Shown here: positions 1 to 5,103 of the stretch, in pieces
How the letters are laid out: the number at the start of each line of letters is the position of its first letter
Position numbering within the stretch: the stretch's first letter is position 1
Notes under the pieces: generated by a model
What the model saw: the letters and a program-made list of their open reading frames with translations, nothing else
Told to the model about the DNA's origin: nothing
Databases searched by the model: none
Position numbers and translations under genes: made by a program
Assembly (NCBI GenBank): GCA_903958915.1
Contig: CAJBVC010000924.1
Span: 1 to 5,103 of the forward strand
Source of the DNA: an uncultured beta proteobacterium
GTDB lineage: Bacteria; Pseudomonadota; Gammaproteobacteria; Burkholderiales; Burkholderiaceae_C
DNA: 5,103 nucleotides
Direction: 5' to 3'

Positions 1-1077
1 GAAGGTGGCATTGTCGGGAACCGTGAACAGTGCCGAGCTATTGCCGTCGGAGAGCTCCAGCTTGACCATGTCCTGCTTCATGTTGGCCAGTGCATCAATC
101 AGGTAGGTCACGTTGAAGCCAATCTCGATGCTGTCACCGCTGTAGTCGATGTCGAGCTCGTCCACGGCTTCCTCTTGCTCGGCATTGTTGGACGCCACCC
201 GCAGGGAGCCCGGGTCGAGGTTCAGGCGCACGCCCTTGAATTTGTCGCTGGTGAGAATGGCGGTGCGCTGCAAAGTCGCCAGCAAGGCGGTGCGCCCCAG
301 GGTGACGGCGTTTTTGTGGTTCTTGGGGATGACGCGGTTGTAGTCCGGGAACTTTCCCTCCACCAGCTTGGTCACGAACTCCATGCCATCAAATACGAAC
401 TTGGCCTGGTTGTTGGCAAACTGCATCTCGATGGCGCCATCGTTGTCGCTCAGCAGGCGCTGCATCTCCACCACGGTCTTGCGCGGCAAAATTACTTCCT
501 GCTTGGGCACTTCCACATCGAGTGCCGCGGACGCAAACGCCAGCCGGTGACCGTCTGTGGCCACCAGACTCAACTGCTTGCCTTCAGCCACAAACAGAAT
601 ACCGTTGAGGTAATAGCGGATGTCGTGCACCGCCATGGCGAATGAGACTTGGCTGAGCAAATTCTTCAGGGTCCGTTGCGGCACGTTGAATGCCGGGCCG
701 AAGTTGGCCGATTCCTGCACTAAAGGAAAGTCTTCGGCTGCCATGGTCTGCAGCGTGAACTTGCTTTTGCCGCCTTTGAGAATCACCTTGCTTTGGCTCG
801 ACTCCAGAGAAACGGTCTGGTCGGCGGGCATGGTGCGCAGGATGTCGATCAACTTGCGAGCGCCAACCGTCGTGGTGAAGCTGCCGGTGTCGCCGCCCAG
901 CTCCGCGGTAGTCCGGATCTGGATTTCCAGATCGCTGGTCGTCAGCTGCACTGACGTGCCGGTTTTGCGCAACAGCACGTTGGCCAGAATAGGCAAGGTG
1001 TGCCGGCGCTCGACAATGCCGGATACGGCCTGCAGAACCGATAGGACTTTGTCCTGCGTTGCCTTCAATACGATCAT
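1..1077 (-). CDS. dnaN: DNA polymerase III beta subunit (sliding clamp), C-terminus cut by window edge
   Basis: DnaN forms the ring-shaped dimer that tethers DNA polymerase III to DNA and serves as docking platform for other replication and repair proteins. Reading the minus strand from ATG at 1077-1075 gives 359 uninterrupted codons to the window edge. The start MIVLKATQDKVLSVLQAVSG is typical. Further clamp landmarks are HTLPILANVLL (26-36), DIRYYLNGILF (152-162), TDGHRLA (174-180), EGKFPDYNRVIP (240-251) and the third-domain segment around SNNAEQEEA (297-304). The family is usually about 366-370 residues, so only about ten residues are missing, including the usual MPMRL-like tail that helps form the partner-binding pocket. 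It follows dnaA on the same strand after a 122-bp gap with no clear terminator, so cotranscription with dnaA is likely. The start is supported by an AGAGGT Shine-Dalgarno sequence. Identity is very secure. Confidence 0.98.
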   Translation of the reverse strand, partial: MIVLKATQDKVLSVLQAVSGIVERRHTLPILANVLLRKTGTSVQLTTSDLEIQIRTTAELGGDTGSFTTTVGARKLIDILRTMPADQTVSLESSQSKVILKGGKSKFTLQTMAAEDFPLVQESANFGPAFNVPQRTLKNLLSQVSFAMAVHDIRYYLNGILFVAEGKQLSLVATDGHRLAFASAALDVEVPKQEVILPRKTVVEMQRLLSDNDGAIEMQFANNQAKFVFDGMEFVTKLVEGKFPDYNRVIPKNHKNAVTLGRTALLATLQRTAILTSDKFKGVRLNLDPGSLRVASNNAEQEEAVDELDIDYSGDSIEIGFNVTYLIDALANMKQDMVKLELSDGNSSALFTVPDNATF

Positions 1078-1081
1078 GTCA

Positions 1082-1087
1082 ACCTCT
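1082..1087 (-). promoter_or_regulatory. Shine-Dalgarno sequence of dnaN
   Basis: The minus strand reads AGAGGT followed by TGAC and then the dnaN ATG, a normal spacing. It supports ATG at 1077 as the start. Confidence 0.75.
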
Positions 1088-1138
1088 GTGTTGTGTCTGT
1101 TATTCGACTTGCCTGCACCAAATTAGCGATTCCGCGGC

Positions 1139-1192
1139 AAATACCGCCATTTTCCCAGTTTTAGCGGCCAAATTTCAGGTTTTGGCGTATTT
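1139..1192. repeat. Imperfect inverted and direct repeats in the dnaA-dnaN spacer
   Basis: The 122-bp gap between dnaA and dnaN (1078-1199) holds no gene. AAATACCGCC (1139-1148) is the inverted copy of GGCGTATTT (1184-1192), with one extra C in the left arm. Inside lie two loosely similar direct copies: CAGTTTTAGCG (1156-1166) and CAGGTTTTGGCG (1176-1187), offset by 20 bp. The loop is too long and there is no following T-run, so it does not look like an intrinsic terminator. It may hold a secondary dnaN promoter or a protein-binding site, but nothing identifies the protein. Confidence 0.4.
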
Positions 1193-1199
1193 AAAGCGC

Positions 1200-2612
1200 T
1201 TAGCCCTTCAGGGTTTGCTCCAGTACATGCAACTGCTGGTTCAAGTCGGTCATTTGCTGACGTTCGCCACCGATCTTGCGCACCGCATGCAACACCGTGG
1301 TGTGGTCGCGCCCGCCAAACAACTCGCCAATTTCCGGAAGACTCTTTTGCGTCAGTTCCTTGGCCAGGTACATGGCAATCTGGCGTGGCCGGGCGATGCT
1401 TGCCGGGCGCTTTTTGGAGTACATGTCAGCGACCTTGATCTTGTAATAGTCGGCCACCGTCTTCTGGATGTTTTCCACCGAAATCTGCCGGTTCTGGATG
1501 GACAGCAGGTCACGCAGCGCCTCGCGCGCCAGCGCAATCGAGATTTCCTTCTGGTTAAAGCGCGAGTAGGCCAGAATTTTGCGCAGCGCGCCTTCCAGCT
1601 CACGCACGTTCGAGCGCACGTTCTTGGCTACAAAGAACGCCACTTCCTCCGGCATCTCCGAGCCTTCTACGCGGGCCTTATTGATCAAAATGGCCACCCG
1701 CATCTCCAGTTCGGGCGGCTCCAGCGCCACCGTCAGTCCCGAATCGAAGCGTGACACCAGGCGCTCATGAATATCCGTGAGGCCCTTGGGATAGGTGTCA
1801 CTGGTCATCACAATGTGCGACTTTTTGGTCAGCAGCGCCTCGAACGCGTTGAAGAACTCCTCTTGCGTGCGCTCCTTGTTGGCAAAGAACTGCACATCAT
1901 CAATCAACAGCAAATCCAGCGAGTGGTAACGTTCCTTGAATTCGTCGAATGTCTTGCGCTGATAGGCTTTAACCACATCCGAAACAAACTGTTCTGCATG
2001 GATGTAGAGAACTTTGGCGTCCGTGCGGTCGCCCATCAGGCGGTTGCCCACGGCGTGCATCAAATGCGTCTTCCCGAGACCGACGCCACCATAGATAAAA
2101 AGAGGGTTGTAAAGATGCCCGGGCATGGTTGCCACATGCATGGCTGCGGCGCGCGCCATGCGGTTGGCCGTGCCTTCCACCAGAGTCTCGAAGGTGAGCA
2201 TGCTGTTAAGCCGATTCTTCGGGCCAGTGCTGCTGCGCTCCTCCGCAACATCGGCAATTTCCTCTACCACTGCCATTTCGCGTGCCATCGGCTGTGCTGC
2301 AACTCTGGTAATGGTTTCCCTGGGAGTGATCGCTAACTCAACCTGAACCGGCTGGCCGTACAACTTCTCCAGGGTGGCCGCTATACGGGCACTGTATTGG
2401 GCTCGCACCCAGTCCAGCTTGAAGCGGTTGGCAACAAAAATGGTGACCTTGGAAAAGTCTTCCGGAATCTGGGCGCTCAAGGGGCGAATCCAGGTGTTGA
2501 ATTGCTGCTCCGGCAGTTCCTGGGCCAACAGGTCTACACAACTTTGCCAGAGGCTCTGGCCAATGTCCAAGCCAGGTGATGGTGCGTGTTTGGAAGGATG
2601 TCCTTCGTGCAT
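1200..2612 (-). CDS. dnaA: Chromosomal replication initiator protein DnaA
   Basis: DnaA binds 9-bp DnaA boxes at oriC, oligomerises with ATP, melts the duplex and helps load DnaB helicase; it also acts as a transcription factor. The 470-residue protein matches the usual length (E. coli 467). Domain I is about residues 20-95 ([21 protein letters not shown]). A short, poorly conserved linker follows at about 100-133. The AAA+ core has Walker A GGVGLGKT (175-182, K181), Walker B LLLIDD (234-239), sensor I MTSD (269-272), box VII LVSRFD with arginine finger R288, and sensor II R337 in NVRELEG. Domain IV carries the DNA-binding signature [15 protein letters not shown] (433-447) and a base-contacting arginine at R402. 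The start ATG has only a weak, close GAAGAG Shine-Dalgarno. The N-terminus runs about 17 residues further before the conserved LWQ than in E. coli. It diverges from rpmH and precedes dnaN. The boxes upstream suggest autoregulation. Confidence 0.99.
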   Translation of the reverse strand: MHEGHPSKHAPSPGLDIGQSLWQSCVDLLAQELPEQQFNTWIRPLSAQIPEDFSKVTIFVANRFKLDWVRAQYSARIAATLEKLYGQPVQVELAITPRETITRVAAQPMAREMAVVEEIADVAEERSSTGPKNRLNSMLTFETLVEGTANRMARAAAMHVATMPGHLYNPLFIYGGVGLGKTHLMHAVGNRLMGDRTDAKVLYIHAEQFVSDVVKAYQRKTFDEFKERYHSLDLLLIDDVQFFANKERTQEEFFNAFEALLTKKSHIVMTSDTYPKGLTDIHERLVSRFDSGLTVALEPPELEMRVAILINKARVEGSEMPEEVAFFVAKNVRSNVRELEGALRKILAYSRFNQKEISIALAREALRDLLSIQNRQISVENIQKTVADYYKIKVADMYSKKRPASIARPRQIAMYLAKELTQKSLPEIGELFGGRDHTTVLHAVRKIGGERQQMTDLNQQLHVLEQTLKG

Positions 2613-2616
2613 TTTG

Positions 2617-2622
2617 CTCTTC
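2617..2622 (-). promoter_or_regulatory. Weak Shine-Dalgarno sequence of dnaA
   Basis: The minus strand reads GAAGAG, then four bases, then the dnaA ATG. The purine-rich stretch is recognisable, but match and spacing are both poor, which suggests modest translation initiation. Confidence 0.45.
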
Positions 2623-2628
2623 TACTTC

Positions 2629-2637
2629 TGTGGATAG
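2629..2637 (-). promoter_or_regulatory. Near-consensus DnaA box in the dnaA leader
   Basis: The plus strand reads TGTGGATAG, so the minus strand reads CTATCCACA. This matches the DnaA box TTATNCACA at all but the first base. It lies 17-25 bp upstream of the dnaA start codon and downstream of the predicted transcription start, in the opposite orientation to the perfect box at 2678-2686. Confidence 0.7.
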
Positions 2638-2667
2638 TTACTTGTCTCTGCGCTGCAAATTGTAATT

Positions 2668-2680
2668 TATCAAAACCTTA
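2668..2680 (+). promoter_or_regulatory. Predicted IHF binding site
   Basis: TATCAAAACCTTA matches the IHF consensus WATCAANNNNTTR at every defined position. It lies in the AT-rich island, shares its last three bases with the DnaA box at 2678-2686, and sits in the spacer of the predicted dnaA promoter. IHF bends DNA sharply and assists origin opening in E. coli; a similar role here is inference. Confidence 0.55.
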
Positions 2681-2686
2681 TCCACA
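2678..2686 (+). promoter_or_regulatory. Perfect consensus DnaA box
   Basis: TTATCCACA matches the high-affinity DnaA box TTATNCACA exactly. It lies about 65 bp upstream of the dnaA start, overlaps the -35 of the predicted dnaA promoter and the end of the IHF match, and lies in the most AT-rich part of the window. Confidence 0.88.
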
Positions 2687-2753
2687 AATGAAATGTAACC
2701 CACCAAAGCACACAGCAAGTTCTGGTTTTACGCGTAGTGTGGACTGCAAGGTG

Positions 2754-2782
2754 TTGCCGGCATTCAGAAAATTTGCGATAAT
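2754..2782 (+). promoter_or_regulatory. Extended -10 promoter for rpmH and downstream genes
   Basis: TTGCCG (2754-2759, 4 of 6 against TTGACA) is followed by exactly 17 bases and GATAAT (2777-2782, 5 of 6 against TATAAT). A TGC directly before the -10 (2774-2776) makes it an extended -10 element. Transcription should start near 2789, giving an rpmH leader of roughly 90 nt. This looks like a strong sigma70 promoter, as expected for a ribosomal protein gene. It probably also drives rnpA, yidD and yidC. Confidence 0.7.
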
Positions 2783-2825
2783 CCGCGGTTTCCCTGATTG
2801 TGTTCGGGGTTTAACGTGAAAAACT

Positions 2826-2861
2826 CCCATGCTGTGAGGCTCTGCGCCTCAAGGGTATGGG
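2826..2861 (+). promoter_or_regulatory. Stem-loop in the rpmH leader
   Basis: TGAGGC (2835-2840) and GCCTCA (2846-2851) form a perfect 6-bp stem with a 5-base loop, TCTGC. An outer stem pairs CCCAT (2826-2830) with ATGGG (2857-2861) across an internal loop of 4 and 5 bases. The structure ends 19 bases before the rpmH start. No T-run follows, so it is not an intrinsic terminator; a role in mRNA stability or translational control is possible. Confidence 0.6.
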
Positions 2862-2870
2862 CGTTGGATC

Positions 2871-2876
2871 AGAGAA
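2871..2876 (+). promoter_or_regulatory. Shine-Dalgarno region of rpmH
   Basis: AGAGAA lies four bases upstream of the rpmH ATG, preceded by a GGA at 2866-2868. The match to AGGAGG is modest for a highly expressed gene. Confidence 0.5.
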
Positions 2877-2880
2877 TATT

Positions 2881-3015
2881 ATGAAACGCACCTACCAACC
2901 TTCCAAAATCCGCCGTGCCCGTACCCACGGTTTCCTTATTCGCATGAAGACCCGAGGGGGCCGCGCTGTGATCAACGCACGCCGTGCCAAGGGTCGCAAG
3001 CGTCTGGCGGTCTGA
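2881..3015 (+). CDS. rpmH: 50S ribosomal protein L34
   Basis: L34 is a small, very basic protein of the large ribosomal subunit that binds 23S rRNA. The ORF encodes 44 residues, the standard bacterial length, starting [19 protein letters not shown] and ending [11 protein letters not shown] before TGA. The internal [15 protein letters not shown] segment is the family signature. Arginine and lysine make up over a third of the protein, and no acidic residue is present. It is the first gene of the rightward block, behind an extended -10 promoter and a structured leader. Its pairing with rnpA downstream and dnaA divergently upstream is the classic bacterial arrangement. The gene is complete and intact. 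Confidence 0.99.
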   Translation: MKRTYQPSKIRRARTHGFLIRMKTRGGRAVINARRAKGRKRLAV

Positions 3016-3037
3016 TCGTCTGTTGCGGTTTAGTGTT

Positions 3038-3047
3038 CAGGCGCCTG
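3038..3047. repeat. 10-bp palindrome between rpmH and rnpA
   Basis: CAGGCGCCTG is a perfect palindrome in the 72-bp gap between rpmH and rnpA. It has no loop and no following T-run, so it is unlikely to terminate transcription. It could be a processing or binding site, or chance in GC-rich DNA. Confidence 0.35.
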
Positions 3048-3087
3048 CATCGCTTTCGCGGCTGTATGGCGCACCCCTGAGCCAACC

Positions 3088-3510
3088 GTGTTGCGCTTGA
3101 AAACCCGACCGCAGTTCCAGGCGGTTCTGAAGGGTGCGACGCTCGCGCGGACCGCGCACTTTGCCTTGCACCACTGTGCACTTGGCACCTCCGAGGCAAC
3201 TGCGATGCCCGTTCCACCGCTTTTTCCGACATGTGCCGTGTGGTTGGGAGCCATGGTTCCCAAACGCTGGGCCAAGCGGGCAGTGACGCGCAATTGCATC
3301 AAGCGCCAGATTTACAGTGTGAGTGCCGAAGTCGAGTCTGATCTGCGGCCTGGAGCACACCTGGTGCGTTTGCGCTCGGGGTTCGAACGCTCTCAATTCA
3401 TCAGCGCCTCTTCCGACCGGTTGCGCGCCGCGGTGCGTGCGGAACTCCTGGTGTTGTTTGCTCGTGCACAAACGATGGACAGCGCACGTGATGGAGGAGT
3501 CGCAGCGTGA
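3088..3510 (+). CDS. rnpA: Ribonuclease P protein component
   Basis: RnpA is the protein cofactor of RNase P; it helps the catalytic RNA bind and cleave the 5' leader of precursor tRNAs. The 140-residue product begins LRLKTRPQFQAVLKG, as betaproteobacterial RnpA does. It carries the RNA-binding signature KRWAKRAVTRNCIKR (59-73), with the R68-N69 core and K72-R73. The family is usually about 115-140 residues, so this is at the long end, with extra sequence at about 31-45 and a variable tail after 127. The start is taken as GTG at 3088. No in-frame ATG or GTG lies upstream before the stop at 3031, and the next in-frame candidate is TTG at 3091. The Shine-Dalgarno is weak (GAG at 3079-3081). It follows rpmH by 72 bp and its TGA overlaps the yidD GTG. 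Identity is secure; the exact start is less so. Confidence 0.95.
   Translation: MLRLKTRPQFQAVLKGATLARTAHFALHHCALGTSEATAMPVPPLFPTCAVWLGAMVPKRWAKRAVTRNCIKRQIYSVSAEVESDLRPGAHLVRLRSGFERSQFISASSDRLRAAVRAELLVLFARAQTMDSARDGGVAA
3493..3499 (+). promoter_or_regulatory. Strong Shine-Dalgarno sequence deciding the yidD start
   Basis: GGAGGAG inside the rnpA tail lies 7 bases before GTG at 3507 but 16 bases before the in-frame ATG at 3516. The spacing favours GTG as the yidD start. Confidence 0.75.
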
Positions 3511-3782
3511 CCATCATGCAATCCACACTGACCGGTATCGTGCGCGGTTACCGCTATTTCCTGAGCCCCTGGCTGGGCTCGGCTTGCCGCTTTGAGCCGA
3601 CCTGTTCGGCCTATGCGCTCGAAGCCTTGCAGGTGCACGGTGCGGCGCAGGGCAGTTACCTCACTGTGGCCCGGCTGGTCCGTTGCCACCCCTGGTGCGC
3701 CGGTGGGCACGACCCGGTCCCGACTGCGCCGCTTTCCCTCCTGACTCGGTTCACCAATTCTTCCGAAAAGAAATCCTCATGA
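3507..3782 (+). CDS. yidD: Membrane protein insertion efficiency factor YidD
   Basis: YidD is a small inner-membrane-associated protein that aids insertion of proteins handled by YidC and the Sec system; its mechanism is not well defined. The 91-residue product carries the family core: LSPWLGSACRFEPTCSAYA (19-37), then RLVRCHPWCAGGHDPVP (56-72). Cysteines are at 27, 33, 60 and 64. The N-terminal segment (about 8-20) is an amphipathic helix rather than a full membrane span. The length is close to E. coli YidD (85). GTG at 3507 is chosen because a strong Shine-Dalgarno lies 7 bases upstream; the alternative ATG at 3516 would remove only three residues. The start overlaps the rnpA stop (GTGA) and the stop overlaps the yidC start (ATGA), so translation is probably coupled along rnpA-yidD-yidC. 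Confidence 0.96.
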   Translation: MTIMQSTLTGIVRGYRYFLSPWLGSACRFEPTCSAYALEALQVHGAAQGSYLTVARLVRCHPWCAGGHDPVPTAPLSLLTRFTNSSEKKSS

Positions 3783-5103
3783 ACGATATTCGGCGCACCA
3801 TTCTTTGGGTGATCTTTGGCTTCTCCATAGTCATGCTGTGGGACCAGTGGCAACTTTACAACGGCAAGCAAGCCACTTTCTTTCCCGCTCCAGCGCAGCA
3901 AAAACAGACACGGGAAGCTGCACAGACTGCACAAATGCCAGCTTCGGCTGAAGCAAGCGTTCCGGGGGCCGTGGCACCGTCGGGTGCCTCTGCGGTGGCG
4001 GCCGTGCCAGCGAGTACCGCTGCTGCTCCTGCTGTACCTAAAGAGCGCATTGAGGTCAGTACGGATGTGCTGAAAATCACTTTTGAGTCCGAGGGTGGCT
4101 CCATCGTGCGCACCGAGTTCACCAAACATGTGGACGGCACGGAAAAAGCCGGCAATTTCGTTTTGCTCGATGACTCCAAGGAGCGTGTGTATCTGGCGCA
4201 AACCGGGGTGATTGGCGGCGCAACAGCGGGCGCTTTTCCAACGCACAAGACTCCCATGGTCTTTTCGGGGTCGCGCTCCCTGCCCGATGGCACGGATGAC
4301 ATGGTTTTGCGCTTTACTTCTGCCGAAGTCGGCGGCGTCAAGCTGGTCAAGACGTACACACTGCGTCGTGGTGCCTACGACATGGCCGTCAGGCATGAGT
4401 TGACCAACGTGTCAGGCGTACCGATTGCGCCGCAGGTGTATTTCCAGTTGGTGCGCGATGGCAACAAGCTTGCGGGGGAGTCGTCGTTCTATTCCACTTT
4501 CACCGGACCGGCGGTCTATACCGATGCCAAGAAATACCAGAAGGTCGAGTTCACCGACATCAAGAAGAAGAATGCCGACTACGAAAAACAGTCGGCCAAC
4601 GGTTATGTTGCCATGGTCCAGCACTACTTTGCCAGCGCCTGGCTATTGCCCGACGGCGTGCAGCGCAACTATTCTCTTGATGGCGTAGACATTGGCTCTG
4701 GCGTGGCCGATTGTTGCTACCGTGCCACCATGATCGCTCCGCTGGAGCCTATTGCACCGGGTGCAACCAAGGTGGTGGATGCGAAGTTTTTTGCCGGACC
4801 GCAGGTGGAAACCCAGCTTGAAAAGCTCGCGCCAGGTCTGGAGTTGGTCAAGGATTACGGCTGGCTCACGATTCTGGCCAAGCCACTGTACTGGCTGCTC
4901 GACAAACTGCACGGATTCATCCAGAACGGGGGTTGGGCGATGGTGGCCTTGGTGGTGTTGCTCAAGGCGGCGTTCTATTGGCTGAACGCCAAGGCTTATG
5001 CCAGCATGGCCAAGATGAAGGCGATCAATCCAAAGATCACCGAAATGCGTGAGCGCCTCAAAGACAAACCGCAGGAAATGCAGCAGGAAATGATGCGGAT
5101 TTA
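3779..5103 (+). CDS. yidC: Membrane protein insertase YidC, C-terminal part beyond window
   Basis: YidC inserts and folds inner-membrane proteins, alone or with SecYEG. The frame from ATG at 3779 is open to the edge: 441 codons of a usual total of about 550. The start MNDIRRTILWVIFGFSIVML holds the first membrane span (about 6-21), typical of Gram-negative YidC. A low-complexity Ala/Pro/Gln linker follows (about 35-87), then the large periplasmic P1 domain (about 88-355). The amphipathic helix GWLTILAKPLYWLLDKLHGF (361-380) leads into the second span, GGWAMVALVVLLKAAFYWL (384-402). K396 there occupies the position of E. coli R366, the positive charge of the hydrophilic groove. The cytoplasmic C1 loop starts at AKAYASMAKMKAINPKI, and the remaining spans are off the window. 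The start overlaps the yidD stop (ATGA), and there is only a weak Shine-Dalgarno, so coupling with yidD is likely. P1 contains an adjacent cysteine pair, C312-C313. Confidence 0.98.
   Translation, partial: MNDIRRTILWVIFGFSIVMLWDQWQLYNGKQATFFPAPAQQKQTREAAQTAQMPASAEASVPGAVAPSGASAVAAVPASTAAAPAVPKERIEVSTDVLKITFESEGGSIVRTEFTKHVDGTEKAGNFVLLDDSKERVYLAQTGVIGGATAGAFPTHKTPMVFSGSRSLPDGTDDMVLRFTSAEVGGVKLVKTYTLRRGAYDMAVRHELTNVSGVPIAPQVYFQLVRDGNKLAGESSFYSTFTGPAVYTDAKKYQKVEFTDIKKKNADYEKQSANGYVAMVQHYFASAWLLPDGVQRNYSLDGVDIGSGVADCCYRATMIAPLEPIAPGATKVVDAKFFAGPQVETQLEKLAPGLELVKDYGWLTILAKPLYWLLDKLHGFIQNGGWAMVALVVLLKAAFYWLNAKAYASMAKMKAINPKITEMRERLKDKPQEMQQEMMRI

Larger units (their letters stand above)
2659..2687 (-). 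promoter_or_regulatory. Predicted sigma70 promoter of dnaA
   Basis: On the minus strand, TTGTGG (2687-2682) is followed by exactly 17 bases and TACAAT (2664-2659). The -10 matches TATAAT at 5 of 6 positions; the -35 matches only TTG. Transcription would begin near 2652, leaving a leader of about 40 nt before dnaA. The -35 overlaps the perfect DnaA box and the spacer contains the IHF match, so both proteins would meet RNA polymerase here. The weak -35 is compatible with a regulated promoter. Confidence 0.55.
2613..2880. other. Candidate oriC / dnaA control region between divergent dnaA and rpmH
   Basis: This 268-bp stretch without genes separates the leftward dnaA-dnaN block from the rightward rpmH block. 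It contains an AT-rich island (2656-2697 has about 10 G or C in 42 bases, against GC-rich surroundings), one perfect and one near-perfect DnaA box, a weak third box (TTATCAAAA, 2667-2675, 7 of 9), an IHF consensus match and two opposed promoters. In many proteobacteria outside the enterics, oriC lies next to dnaA, often in the rpmH-dnaA gap, and the divergent gene layout here fits bidirectional replication. Against it, full origins usually carry more DnaA boxes than seen here. The right half (from about 2783) is the rpmH leader. Confidence 0.5.

Noticed and set aside
175..645. 156-codon plus-strand open frame
   Set aside because: It is antisense to dnaN, has no recognisable domain, and is explained by the codon bias of the real gene.
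1100..1108. TTATTCGAC as a DnaA box in the dnaA-dnaN gap
   Set aside because: It has three mismatches to TTATNCACA, all in the critical 3' half.
1139..1192. Intrinsic terminator between dnaA and dnaN
   Set aside because: The arms are 35 bp apart and no U-run follows, so a terminator hairpin is not supported.
1059..1754. 231-codon plus-strand open frame
   Set aside because: It runs antisense through the dnaN start, the spacer and the dnaA C-terminal half, whose DNA-binding signature is unmistakable on the other strand.
1767..2336. 189-codon plus-strand open frame
   Set aside because: It is antisense to the DnaA AAA+ core and encodes nothing recognisable.
2738..2746. TGTGGACTG as an additional reverse DnaA box
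   Set aside because: It keeps TGTGGA but loses the end of the box, and this degree of match is too common to count.
2586..2819. 77-codon plus-strand open frame across the dnaA start and intergenic region
   Set aside because: It overlaps the dnaA N-terminus and the DnaA boxes, has no Shine-Dalgarno, and encodes no recognisable protein.
2826..2880. Transcription attenuator before rpmH
   Set aside because: The hairpin is real but no U-tract follows it, so premature intrinsic termination is unlikely.
3037..3471. 144-codon minus-strand open frame opposite rnpA
   Set aside because: It is a mirror of rnpA, which carries the RNA-binding signature on the plus strand.
3656..4396. 246-codon minus-strand open frame opposite yidD and yidC
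   Set aside because: The composition is low-complexity and Arg/Ser/Cys-rich, there is no domain, and yidC on the plus strand accounts for the open frame.

Overview
The window is a piece of bacterial core chromosome around the dnaA locus, probably from a betaproteobacterium of the order Burkholderiales. A Comamonadaceae-type organism (Rhodoferax/Polaromonas-like) is my best guess from the wording of DnaA, RnpA and YidC. That placement rests on recalled protein features, not on a search. Coding DNA is moderately GC-rich. I see no mobile elements, CRISPR arrays, tRNA or rRNA, and no sign of horizontal transfer.

Layout: two gene blocks diverge from one intergenic region at 2613-2880. Leftward, on the minus strand, are dnaA (1200-2612) and then dnaN (1077 down to position 1, cut by the window edge just before its C-terminus). 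Rightward, on the plus strand, are rpmH (2881-3015), rnpA (3088-3510), yidD (3507-3782) and yidC (3779 to the right edge, about 80% present). The last three genes overlap by 4 bp at each junction (GTGA, then ATGA), which points to translational coupling.

The divergent region carries the regulatory interest. It holds an AT-rich island, a perfect DnaA box, a near-perfect second box in the opposite orientation, and a perfect IHF consensus match that abuts and overlaps the first box. There is also a plausible sigma70 promoter for dnaA whose -35 overlaps that box, and a convincing extended -10 promoter for rpmH. Downstream of the rpmH promoter is a leader of about 90 nt with a strong hairpin just before the rpmH start. 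The region is a good candidate for oriC, or at least for the autoregulatory dnaA control region, although two good DnaA boxes are few for a complete origin.

Functionally, the left block makes the replication initiator and the sliding clamp. The right block joins ribosome assembly (L34), tRNA maturation (RNase P protein) and inner-membrane protein insertion (YidD, YidC). This is a conserved arrangement, and I found no evidence of a previously undescribed system. The observations most worth checking are the packed DnaA/IHF/promoter module and the rpmH leader structure.
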